A DNA stretch of 64,000 bases from Sipunculus nudus (lineage: Eukaryota > Annelida > Sipuncula > Golfingiida > Sipunculidae). Location: the NCBI GenBank assembly GCA_026874595.1, contig CM049308.1, positions 46,015,327 through 46,079,326 on the forward strand. The letters run 5' to 3'. Positions 44,044 to 55,450 of the stretch are shown in pieces (within the stretch, counting starts at the first letter, position 1; the number at the start of each line of letters is the position of its first letter). Under the pieces are notes generated by a model. It made no database searches. It worked only from the letters and a program-made list of their open reading frames with translations, and had not been told where the DNA came from. Both the position numbers and the translations under genes were made by a program.

Positions 44044-44559
44044 GTGAGCAATCAACCAACAGCTGAATGTCAATCGCACTGTCAAGATGCAAGCGAAGAG
44101 CCAACACCGGTAAGTCTGTCAAATTCAGTCATAAACTCAAACCGTCTCCCTGCCAAGCATGTTGCGGTATGTTCACCGCCCGCAAGGTCGCATGGGGTCA
44201 GAGTCCCCGGAAAAGTGAATGGCGTGCCCGTTACTGTTCTTGTGGATACTGGTGCGGGAATTACTATAGTAAATCACACATTGCTTACCGAAATGGGTGT
44301 CGCCGAAATACTCCCCGCCGCGAGTGGGCCCATCGTGTCGGCTACCGGGGACCAAATAAACATTATAGGACAGTTGTCGATTGAACTCGAATTCGCTGGC
44401 CCTAAAGTCATACACAACGCCCAGGTAGCCAAAAACTTCCCATACGACTGCCTTGTAGGAACTGACTTACTGGATTCTGTTGGAATGTTAATAGACTTTT
44501 ACGATCAGTGTGTTATCTGGCAAGGAGAAAAAGTCAGTATGTCAAACAAACCACCGTGA
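44044..44559 (+). CDS. Aspartic protease frame (family A, unit B)
   Basis: 171 codons, one substitution from the unit A protein as read (AASG for AAGG). LVDTGAG and CLVGTDLLDSVG are intact. It stands downstream of the truncated LTR remnant, so no promoter remains. Confidence 0.78.
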   Translation: MSNQPTAECQSHCQDASEEPTPVSLSNSVINSNRLPAKHVAVCSPPARSHGVRVPGKVNGVPVTVLVDTGAGITIVNHTLLTEMGVAEILPAASGPIVSATGDQINIIGQLSIELEFAGPKVIHNAQVAKNFPYDCLVGTDLLDSVGMLIDFYDQCVIWQGEKVSMSNKPP

Positions 44560-45740
44560 ATGGTCTGTGAATTTGCTGGAAATGATAGAGATCTTGGCCG
44601 AACTGATCCAGTAGAACATCACATAAACACTGGTGATCATCCTCCGATTAAACAGAGACCATACCGTGTTCCCGTGTCTCAGAGAGAGGTGATACAAGAG
44701 CATATACAGAATATGCTTGATCGTGACACATCATAACACCATCAAAGAGCCCCTGGGGCGCTTCGATCTTACTGGTAAAGAAGAAATACAACTCCGAGCG
44801 CTTCTGTGTGGATTACCATCAGTTGAACTCCGTTACAAAGAAAGATGTGTACCCGCTTCCGCGCATTGACGATATGCTTGATGCGTTTAAAGGATCGCAA
44901 TATTTCTCCACCATGGACTTAGCATCTGGTTATTGGCAGATACCTGTCACTGAAGAAGACAAAGAAAAAACCGCATTTACTACCTTTTGTGAACTGTTCA
45001 AATTCAATACTATGCCGTTCGGATCATGTAACTCTCCTTCCACGTTCCAACGCTTAATGGACGTCTTACTCTGTGGCATGCAATGGCAGAAATGCCTCGT
45101 ATACCTAGATGATATAATTGTTTTCTCATCTACGTTTGATGAGCACCTGGAAAGAGTAGGAGAGATCTTTGAACGCTTTAGAGAGGCTGGACTTAAACTA
45201 AAAGGTAAGAAATGTACCTTCTCTGGTCCTAAGGTATCATTTCTCGGCCATGTTGTCTCTCGGGATGGTGTAGAACCGGATCCCGAGAATGTAAATGCCG
45301 TCCGTGAATTTCTGCCTCCTAGAGATGTGTCAGAACTACGTAGTTTCCCAGGATTGGCTTCGTATTACCGAAAGTTTGTGAAGGATTTTGCTAGTATTGC
45401 GAGTCCGCTACATCGGTTGATGAAGAAGAATGTTGAATTTTGCTGGGACGATAAATGCGCCGATGCCTTTGAAAGTCTAAAGAAAGCGCTGACATGTGAG
45501 ATGATACTACAACACCCAGACTTTTCTCCCCCTTTTGTGCTCTATACGGACGCCTGTGATACTGGATTAGGGATTGTGTTAGCTCAACAGACTGAGGGAC
45601 ATGGTGAAACTACTGTCGCTTATGGTAGTGGCCACCTTCGAAAGCATGAGCGTAATTATGCTGTGATCGAAAAGGAGGCACTGGCAATAGTCTGGGGAGT
45701 GCAACACTTCCGCCACTGCCTGTAGGGGCGTAAGTTCACC
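44560..45740 (+). pseudogene. pol: Reverse transcriptase-RNase H (family A, unit B)
   Basis: The pre-RT linker is mostly lost: GAGATC at about 44584 joins directly to TTGGCCG, removing what is 35285-35669 in unit A. The 2-bp insertion before RT is shared with unit A. The RT-RNase H frame 44808-45725 has STMDLASGYWQIPV, LVYLDDIIVF (45096-45125), LYTDACDTG, and the shared TAG at 45723-45725. Confidence 0.87.
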
Positions 45741-47123
45741 GTGGTCACTGACCACAATCCCCTTAAGTGGCTGATGAACATCAAAGACCCGGCCAGCCGG
45801 CTGGCACGCTGGTCATTGAAAGTTCAAGAGTATGACTTTGAAGTAAAACACCGAACCAAGCACGGGAATGCTGACGGCCTGTCGTTAACACCGTTCAACA
45901 TCGGCGCTATGCCGAAAACCGCAGTGGCACCCATCGAAAAACTCGCTGACCTGAGTGACCATATGGAACAGGAGGCCGTCGACCAACAATCACGTGACCC
46001 CAGTCTGAGGCCACTGATCCAGTATTTACAGGATGGTACGCTCCCCATTAACACTGCGGATGCCCGCCGAATAGCAGCAGAATCGGGGGAATATATATTA
46101 AAGGATGGAGTGCTGTACCACCTGTGGTGTCCCGGCCCCCGCCGACGACAGCTAACTCGCCGACAGTTAGTAGTACCGCGTGTTCTCGTAGACGAGATAA
46201 TGTACTGTTGCCATGACGACCCAACGGCTGGCCATTTAGCCTTCCATAAAACGTATACCAAGATAGAAGAGCGATTCTACTGGAAACTCATGTACGCCGA
46301 CGTAGAATTCTGGTGTTAGTCGTGCGTTCACTGTGCCACAAGAAAGACACCGAGCAATAGAAAACTGGCCCCATTGTTACCAATACCTGCGGCTGGCCCA
46401 TGGGACCGTGTGGCAGCCGATGTACTTGGACCCCTTCCACCTACTGATTCCGGCAACCGGTATATTATCGTCTTCAGTGACTATTTTACAAGATACCCTG
46501 AGGCACGTGCAGTTAGAGCAGCTGATGCCGTTACCACTGCCCGGGCATTCGTGGAAGAAATTGTTTGCCGGCACGGCGCACCCCGAACACTGCTCTCCGA
46601 TCCCGGGAGGAACTTCCTGTCGAAAGTGCTATCCGAAATATGTACAATTATGAATACAAAAAAGATAAACACGAGTGCCTATAGGCCGCAGACTGATGGG
46701 CTCGTGGAACGATTCAACGCCACGTTGGTGCAACAAATATCAATGTATGTGAGCAGCCATCAAAGAGACTGGGACCAGTTAATTCCGTTTGCGCTCGCCG
46801 CGTACCGGTCTAGCTTACATGACACCACGCTGGAAACACCGTTCTTCTTATGTCACGGACGTGACATGGTGCTACCGCTCGAAGCTACGTTGCAGACTCC
46901 GGCGGTCATATACACCTCCACAGACGAGTATCGGACTGAAATGATCACGCGGCTGCAGGAAGCATTTCATTTAGTCAAAGAGAACACTGAACTAGCACAA
47001 CAGAAACTTAAACTACGATTCGATGAGTGTGCACAAGATACAGATTACCAAGTTGGGCATTGCGTTTGGCTATATACTCCTGTAAAACGTCCTGGGCTGT
47101 CGCCAAAACTCTCGCGTTCCTGA
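45741..47123 (+). pseudogene. RNase H end and integrase (family A, unit B)
   Basis: Same structure as unit A, including TAG at 46317-46319 in the zinc finger and TGA at 47121-47123. In the core the second motif is LLSDPGRNFLS (R to P), next to the catalytic Asp. LVERFN keeps the Glu. Confidence 0.87.
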
Positions 47124-47558
47124 CATGGGCCCTACCGGATAATGGAGAAAACATCTCCCGTGAACTACCGCGTGGAAACATGTGATAACCGGCGGAAGCA
47201 ACACATAGTGCATGTTAATTGTATAAAGCCTTACGTCGATCCGGATAATGCGCCGATCCGAACCCCGATCGATGACTTTGAAGACGACACGGAAGTTGAA
47301 AAGAACGTAAATAATAATGGTGATCAAATTTCAGACACAGTTCCAGAAACCTTGACCCCAGATGACCCGCTCGCGACCGACCACAAAAAGCCCGAGCGCA
47401 TCTTAGATTAGATGTGGACCCGGAACGCCGCGGGACGATTGGAACCAAAGTACCTCGTGCAGTGGCAAGGCCTCGGGCCGGAACACAACTACTGGGAGTA
47501 CACAGACCTAGTGATTGGTGATAAGGACTTGATTCAGGACTTTGAAAAGAAATATTGA
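47124..47558 (+). pseudogene. GPY/F module and chromodomain, interrupted (family A, unit B)
   Basis: GPYRIMEKTSPVNYRV and the linker are in one frame, without unit A's insertion near 38380. The chromodomain is cut by TAG at 47409-47411 (Lys codon in the others) after ERILD, then continues to YWEYTDL and a stop at 47556. Confidence 0.85.
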
Positions 47559-48158
47559 AAGAAAAAGGACTCTTGGATTTAATTATATGTGCATATTTAA
47601 TGCCAGTCTCATTGAGGAATTAAGGAATCTTAGCAATGTAGGGATACTATATTAGGGATAAGTGCTCATATATTTTAGGTTTCATGTGTTGACGTGCAAA
47701 TTCAGGAATTATTATTAAGTTAACAAGTGGAGAGGAACACAGTGTAGGTTCGTCTAATTGCATTATAGGTGCTTGCAAGAGGTCTATAGTGAGAAGTATA
47801 ATTTAGGTGGTCATCAAAATGAAAGCATAAGGATATATTTACATGTTGATATGAAGGAGATAGGTTGATCAGTGTGCACCTCTAAAATTAATTTGATCGG
47901 CCGGTGTTCGTGGAAACGGAACCCACCGATTGGTGGTCGGGTCATACTTAAGAAGTACATAGGTTAGCTAACTAGCAAGTGGATAAAGTACATTCATATT
48001 CTATAAAGGAAATATACTGACCGAGTGAAGAACAGGCTAGTCTGTTTCATAGGTGCTCTTGGTAATTCAGTTAGTATATCTAAGCTTCTATTTATTTATC
48101 TAGCTGATCTATTTTTTTAATTAGTGTGCCGAGGACCCTCACACTTAGGGGGTAGGCA
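47559..48158 (+). other. 3' untranslated region and polypurine tract (unit B)
   Basis: Same as 38636-39234; TTAGGGGGTAGGCA precedes the LTR. Confidence 0.65.
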
Positions 48159-48933
48159 TGTTACAGAGTACGCACTAGTACACCCAGGTCTCGGCGTACA
48201 CTTGACGTCCAGCCGTTATCAATTAGCTCTGGTCCCTGTCGCCCCGGCCTGTTGCGTAAGCGGAAAGGCGATGCCACAAGCCCAGTACTCAATATCCTAT
48301 ATGGATATATATGGAGTGTTTTCTGTTAAAGTATATTTCTTTATTTGCAAGCAGGTCCTAATTTATATTTCTTAGAATAATATAGTATCAGGTGGGCCTC
48401 TTTGTTCTCTGTAAGTACATATATGTCATGATACCTTACCTTATTTAAATTTCCAGTTATTAATCATTTTTCAGTTGATAAATTAAAATCCACATAGTAT
48501 AATCTAAGTTTATTTCTCATTACTATTTAAGCCTAATTCGTCATTACGTAACAATTAGTATCACTGATTAAGTGTTCCTTGAGTAATCTGGGAAGGTAAT
48601 ATTTTTTGTTGAAATTATAATAGTCTTTGCTTAATAAGCATTTAAGAGCAACAGGAAACACACATTTACTCTGTAGTGGACAGACAACGATACCAGCATC
48701 AGCCTTGTAACCCTTGTTTCGTTGAGGTCCTCACTCGGGCCTCTGGATAGTACAAGTATTGAGGGAGGGCACCTGGTAGTCAGTCTCCAGTAGCCTGCTG
48801 TTTCCATATATTTTTAATGTATGTGCATGGTGCGAACCTATACGGCTTTGATATGAATTGATTATACAACGTCTTAACGACTGCCTTGAGTTGGAGTTTG
48901 ACGAGAGAACCTGCAAGTCAGCAACCCCTGACA
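48159..48933 (+). repeat. 3' LTR of family A, unit B, 775 bp
   Basis: TGTTACAGAGTACGCACTAG to CCCCTGACA, with the same 38-bp deletion as in unit A. Confidence 0.92.
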
Positions 48934-51900
48934 ATATTATATGGTATATCCGAGTTACGGGTTACCCTAAAACTTCGGGCATGAAAGACTCCAGTTAGAG
49001 GTTGTCACTTATATCCGGGATACGGGTTTGTCACTATAAGTATGTGCTATATTGGGTATATGAGTTACCATAACACTTCGACATGAATTACTTCAATAAA
49101 TGTTAGATAATATTGATATATACTATATCCGGGGTACGGCTTACCCTAACCCTTCGAGCATGAAATACTCCAGTAAGTGTTTGTCACTATTAATATATGC
49201 ATTCTCCGTGATACGGGCTACCGTTACCCTTCGAGCATGAAATACTATATATCTGTGTTTCGGGTTACCCTAACACTGAGGACATGAAATATTCCAGTAA
49301 GTGATTGTCACTGTTAATATATGCTATACCCGGGATACGGGTTACCCTTACCCTTCGGGGATGAAATACTCCAGTTATGTTGGTCACTAGTGATATATGC
49401 TATACCCTGGATACGGGTTACCCTAACCCTTCGGACATGATATACTCCATTAAATGTTTGCAACTATATATATGGTATATCTGTGTTACGGGTTACCCTA
49501 ACACTGAGGACAGAAAATACTCCAGTAAGTGATTGTCACTGTTAATATATGCTATACCCAGGATACGGGTTACCCTTACCCTTCGGGGATGAAATACTCG
49601 AGTTAATGTTGATCACTAGTGATATACGGTATACCTGGGATAGAGGTTACCCTAACCCTTCGGGCATGAAATACTCCAGTAATTGTTTGTCACTTTTAAT
49701 ATATGCTATATCCGGGTTACGGGTTACCCTAACACTTCGGACATGAAATACCTCAAAAAGTGTTAGTCACTATTAACAAATGGTATATCCGGTATACGGG
49801 TTACCCAAACCCTTGGGCATGAAATACTCCAGTAAGTGTTTGGGGTAATTGATATCTGCTATATCCGAAATACGGGTTACCCAGTCCTTCGGGCATGAAA
49901 TACTCCAGTAAGTGTTTGGGTAATTGATATCTGCTATATCCGAAATTCGGGTTACCCTAACATTTTGAGCATGAAATACTCCAGTCAGTGTTTGTCACTA
50001 AAAATATAAGCTTTATCCGGAATACGGGCTACCGTTACCCTTCGAGCATAAAATACTAGAGGTTAGTGATGGTAACTATCAATATATCCTATATCCGGGA
50101 TACGGGTTACCCGAACCCTTCGTGCATGAAGGACTCCAGTAAGTGTTTTTCACTATAAATATATGGTATGTCCGTGATACGGATTACCCTAAAACTTCGG
50201 GCATGAAATACTCCATTCAGTGCTTGTCACTATTAATATATGCTTTAGCCGGCATACGGGTTACCCTAACCGATAGGGCCTGAAATACTCCATTAAATAT
50301 TTGTCACTTTTAATTTATGTCATACTCATTATACGGTTACCCTATCCCTTCGGGCATAAAATACTCCAGTAAGTGTTTGTCACTATTAATATATGGTATA
50401 TCCTAGATACGAGTTCCCTACGCCTTCGGACATGAAATACTCCAGTAAGTGTTTGTCACTATTAATATATGGTATATTCAGAATACGGTTTACCCTAACC
50501 CTTGGAGCATGAAATACACCAGTAAGTGTTAACTCCAGTAAGTGTTGTCACTATTAAAATATGCTATATCCGAGATAGGGTTACCCTATCCCTTCGGGAA
50601 TGAAATACATCGGGCATGAAATACATCAGTAACTGTTTGTCACTATTAGTATTTGCTATCTCCGGTGTACGAGTTACGATAACACTTAGACATGAAATTC
50701 TTTAGTAAGTGTTTGTCACTAATAATATATGGGATATCCTGGATACGGGTGACCCTTAGCCTTCGTTTATGAAATACTCAAGTCAGTATTTGTCATTGTT
50801 TATATATGGTATATTCGGGACACGGGTTACCCTAAAACTTCGGGCAAGATATACTCCAGTAGGTGCCTTTCTTTGTTAATATATGGTATATCCTGGATAC
50901 GGGTGACCCTGAGCAATCGATCATGAAATACTCCAGTCAGTATTTGTCACAAATGATCTATTCTATATTCGGACACTTCCCCTAACCCTTCGGACATGAA
51001 ATACTCCAGTAAGTGTTTGTCACTATTAAGATATGCTCGATCCGTGTTACATGTTACCCTAACACTGCAGACATGAAATACACCAATAAGTGTTTATCAC
51101 TATTAATATATGGTATATCACGGATACGAGTTCCCTAAACCTTCTGACATGAAATACTCCAATAAATATTTGTCACTATTAATATATGGTATATCACGGA
51201 TATGAGTTCCCTAAACCTTCTGACATGAAATACTCTAATAAATATTTGTCACTATTAATATATGGTATATCACGGATACGAGTTCCCTAAACTTTCTGAC
51301 ATGAAATACTCCAATAAATATTTGTCACTATTAATATAAGGTATATCACGGATACGAGTTCCCTAAACTTTCTGACATGAAATACTCCAATAAATATTTG
51401 TCACTATTAATATATTGTATATCCGGGACACGGGTTACCGTAACCCTTCGGGCATGAAATACTCCAATAATAGTTTTCACTATTAATATATGGTATATCC
51501 TGGATACAGACGACCCTAAGCCTTCCGACATGAAATACTTCACTTAGTGTTTGTCACTATTACTATATGCTATATCGAGGATACGGGTTACTGTATCCCT
51601 TCTGGGATGAAATACATCGCGCATAAAATACATCTGTAAGTGTTTGTCACTATTAGTATTTGCTATATTCGGTATACGAATTCCTTAACACTTAGACATG
51701 AAATTCTTCAGTAAGTATATACTATTATTAATATATGCTATATCCAGGATACGGGTTACCTTAACTCTTCGAGCATGAAATACTCCAGTAGGTGTTAGTC
51801 ACTTTAAACATATGCTTTATCCGGGATACGGGCTACCTTTACCGTTCGAGCATGAAAGACTAGAGGTAAGTGATGGTAACTATTAATATATGCTATATCT

Positions 51901-52170
51901 GGGATACGGGTTACCCTAACCCTTAGGACATGAAATACTCCGGTAAGTGTTGTCACTATTGATATATGCTATATCCATAATACAAGTTACCTTAACCCTT
52001 TGGACATGAAATACTGCAGTGAGTATTTGTCACTATTAATATATGATATATCCAAGACCTGAAAAATACCAGTTAGTGTAAATTCCAGTAAGTGTCTGTC
52101 ACTATTGATATATGGTATATCCTGGATACGGGTGACCCTAAGCCTTGACACATGAAAAACTCCAGTAAAT
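48934..52170 (-). repeat. 77-bp satellite, block 7 (unit B)
   Basis: About 41 monomers; copy of block 6 minus five monomers of the homogenised sub-array. At its right end it passes into the same flank as the left arm's 20185 boundary (CATGAAAAACTCCAGTAAAT then TTAACAAAAACTAAAG). Confidence 0.94.
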
Positions 52171-52245
52171 GGTTTAACAAAAACTAAAGTTATATGTTTT
52201 TTCAAGTAAAAGATCGTACAATACTCATCTACTGCTGCATTTTGA

Positions 52246-52253
52246 TGACGTCA
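52246..52253. promoter_or_regulatory. CRE-type palindrome TGACGTCA (right arm)
   Basis: Mirror of 20104-20111, followed by the half-site TGACGTT at 52261. Confidence 0.3.
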
Positions 52254-52409
52254 AACTGACTGACGTTACCAGCGTAAAACACGTCGGGGATATACTTTCT
52301 AAAAACTTGTCATGATCCGAACATATAAATAATTTATGTCTTACAGCTTCCAAAATAAATTACCATTTTAAAATATTATAAATTCAAGATGTCTATGAAA
52401 ATACTTACG

Positions 52410-52521
52410 CAGGGGCGTAGCCAAGGGGGGGGGGGGGGGGTGGTGGTGGCGCAGGGGGCCATGCCACCCCCGGTCGCATCCAGTACTCGCCGTCCTTTTC
52501 TGAATTTCACTTAATCTAATA

Positions 52522-52578
<57 letters not shown>

Positions 52579-53471
52579 ATTAAATTGCCTTTGCTATCAA
52601 TCGAGGATCCAGAGGGGGCGCCTTCGGCGCGCTGCCCCCCGTTGAGCTGCAAAATCTCTCATTTTATCTAATTCCCTATTTTCGTGATTAATTTTCGTTT
52701 TTCATATTTCGTATTATTAATACGGAATTAGACTTTATTTAAGTTATCTGCAGTTTATTTCTTACAAATTTGTTAGTTGAGTATAAGGATATTTATGAAC
52801 AGCTGCAGAACAACTGCAGATCGATCGAGCACCAGGCCCTGGTTTGGGTCCAGGAACAATCTTACGGCTCCTCTGGTGATACCGGTACTCGACCTCGCGA
52901 TCTGTGCTCTGAGGAGTCCTGTGTGCTGTCGAGACCACGGAACCCGGTAAAATGCAAAGTTTACCATGAGAATTCAACTTATCAGTTATTGCGCCTTTGT
53001 GCCATTGACTTGTTTGAAAACGACTGAAATATTATATCCTAATTTTGAAGAAATATAAATATTAAATATTGAACTTCTCTACAGTTTGACTACATAACGC
53101 AAAGACATTTTAAAAATTGCTTCAAAATGTCCTTTTTACATTGTATATTAAAAAAATTTCCCAATATGGGAGGGGGATACCCCCTCACATACCCTCCCCA
53201 TGTACCTGTAACTAACCATAATGAAAGAATGGTTCATAATTGAAAATAAACAAAAAAATATATTTTCATACACTAAAATATATAACGTATAGTAATAATA
53301 ATAATAATAATATACATATACATATATATACTTGTATATATAACAGTTTTCATAGTACCATTACATGCATATTAGCGCCCCTACCCCCCCCCCCCACCCC
53401 CCGTTTTCGAATTTCGGGATCCTCCATTGATCATGGCCCCCTTCCCTCCCTCAATCCTAGCTACGCCCCTG
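52410..53471. mobile_element. Non-autonomous DNA transposon with CAGGGGCGTAGC ends (right-arm copy)
   Basis: Starts CAGGGGCGTAGCCAAGG and ends CTAGCTACGCCCCTG. Flanked by a clean direct repeat CTTACG (52404-52409, 53472-53477); if the terminal repeat is taken as GCAGGGG, the duplication is TTAC. Long G-runs lie inside the left end and C-runs inside the right end. A TA run lies at about 52524-52574. No transposase domain was seen. The superfamily was not assigned. Confidence 0.8.
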
Positions 53472-53486
53472 CTTACGGGTGTACAA

Positions 53487-53785
53487 ATCAATGGTTCTTC
53501 CGGTTTTAGAATACAGATCACAAGTATTTAACAGCTGCACAACGAAACATAGTAAAAAATTAGAAAGCATCCAGAAAGTATCAGCACCGGCGCTTTTATC
53601 ACAACAAGCTCAAACAAAATGTACGATGAGCTGCATTGGCCTCAACTCTCCTTGAGGAGAGATTTCCAAATACTTCTCACATTTTACAAAATGGTCGCCA
53701 GGGAACGCGATATTTACCCAGAAAAAAATATTACGTATTTCACTTTAGGGGCTCCATATGAACCCGCTACTAGTGCAGTATATAG
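53487..53785 (+). pseudogene. LINE reverse transcriptase C-terminal fragment (right-arm copy)
   Basis: Reads VLEYRSQVFNSC ... KLESIQKVS, frameshifts near 53590, then MYDELHWPQLSLRRDFQILL, TFYKMVARERDIYP. The order LEYxSQVxNS, LExIQ, LHWPxLxxRR, FYKMV is the RT thumb region of Jockey/CR1/RTE-type LINEs. No endonuclease or palm is present; a 5'-truncated insertion cut further by the adjacent DNA transposon. Confidence 0.68.
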
Positions 53786-54174
53786 TTAACGGTTATACTG
53801 TATGTATTGTTTTCACGTCTGTTTATGTTAGGTCATTCTGTTAGATTATTTGTCACCTATATTATGTTGTTTATATTGAATTACGTGCTTATATATCACC
53901 TTATGCTTAAATGTCAACTTATGCTTAAATGTATATATGTTGTTAACATGTTAAATGTTTACAGGATAGCCTGTCTATTAGCCAATGGCTACTTTGTAAT
54001 CCTGTTAATATAAATATGTTCAAACCATGCAGATTTTGTAAGAGAAGGGCGACAAAGGTTTGGAACAAGTGTTTTTAAATTAAATGTTAATATATCATTA
54101 GTGATTATTTGAAAAAAAAAAACCTGAATGGAATGAAGCATATATTATTCCAGAATTATGGCTAGGATGAGTAA
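53786..54174. other. Unrecognised AT-rich DNA (right arm)
   Basis: Mirror of 18141-18554, low complexity, no gene seen. Confidence 0.4.
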
Positions 54175-55450
54175 GTCACAAGCACTTGCTATCTCGCAGG
54201 TCTGTTTTGCTACCGTGCACATTGCGCTTTGCTGTCGTTAGTTAATATGGCCCATTACACCTGCTTCTGCGCAGGTCAATGTGTTACTCTTCGACTACTA
54301 ATTCCTTACACGCCTAATGCAAAGCTTGTTGCAGGCCTATCCGGGCGACCTATGGCTACAGAGACTTGCACTGAAACGATACCAGCAAAATTTTCGATCG
54401 CAATAGATAGCCTCCACGGGGTTCTCGATACCGCGCAAATCTGATTTGCTACCGCGCACATTGCGCATTGCAATCGCAGCATATTATGGTCCATGGCACT
54501 TGCTACCGCGCAAATCTAGACTGTTTGCTGCTTTGCGACAGTTAATTCCTACGGCGCATATTGGTCTGAGTGGTCTTGTCCGAGCGACCTCTGGCAGCAA
54601 AGAATTGCACTACGTCAACAATAGCAGATTTTGCGATCGCAAATTCATAGTCCCCAAGGTAGCAGGTAACAGCAACTTGCGACCGCGCACATTGCGCATT
54701 GCGATCGCAGCTGAATATGACCCGTAGCATTTGTTACCCCGCAGATCTGTTTGCTCTTTGCAACAGTTAATTGCTACCGCGCATATTGCTTTGAGTTGTC
54801 GTGTCCGAGCGACCTCTGACAGCAAAGACTTGCACTACGTTAACAGTAGCAGATTTTGCGATCGCAAAGACATAGTCCCCATGCATAGGAGCTGACAGCA
54901 ACTTGCTACCGCGCAGGTCTGTTTGCCGCGCACATTGAGCATTGCGATTGCAGCTTTATATGACCCATGGCCTTTGCTACTGAGCAGATCTGTTTGCTAC
55001 TTTGCGACAATTAATTGCTACCGCGCATGTCGCTTTGAGTGGTCCTGTCCGAGCGACCTCTGGCAGCAAAGACTTGTACTACGTCAATAGAAGCAGATTT
55101 TGCGACCATAGCCGCCATGATAGCAATGACAGCCACCTGCTAGCGCGCAGGTGTGATTTGCTACCGCGTACTTTGCACATATGAGGCGGTCTGTGCATAG
55201 GCCACATGGGTAGCAAAGACAGCCATTTGCTACCGCGCAGTTATGATTTGCTACCGGGCACTTTATGCGTATGAGGCGTTCTCTGTCTTATGGTAGCAAG
55301 TCCAGTGGCAGCTAATTTCGCGATGTGGCAAGCTATGCGCAAGGGTAGCATATGCTACTGTGCGACAGCTATTTGCTACCGCGCACTTTTCGCTGAATAG
55401 CCGTTCAGCACATAAAAGTAGCAAGATGTGCCGCGTTGTGCTGGACCATG
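54175..55450. repeat. GC-rich tandem array TTGCTACCGCGC (right-arm copy)
   Basis: Reverse complement of 16840-18140 with scattered substitutions. TTGCTACCGCGC recurs at short intervals, and the CCTCTGGCAGCAAAGACTTG marker appears at the larger period. TTTGCGATCGCAAA is again present (about 54629-54642). Confidence 0.85.

Larger units (their letters stand above)
43743..48933 (+). mobile_element. Chromodomain Ty3/Gypsy family A, unit B (no 5' LTR)
   Basis: Nearly identical to 34434-40009. Only the last 7 bp of the 5' LTR (CCTGACA, 43743-43749) remain. It carries all unit-A-specific defects plus its own: a 385-bp deletion at 44584/44585 and a stop in the chromodomain. It arose by DNA duplication rather than retrotransposition, because satellite on its right continues as in unit A. 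Confidence 0.92.

Noticed and set aside
20185-52170. Regular repeats resembling a CRISPR array
   Set aside because: Units are contiguous 77-bp monomers with no unique spacers, in clearly eukaryotic DNA with no cas genes; this is satellite DNA.
20185-52170. True telomere tract
   Set aside because: TTAGGG occurs once per 77-bp monomer rather than in uninterrupted hexamer runs.
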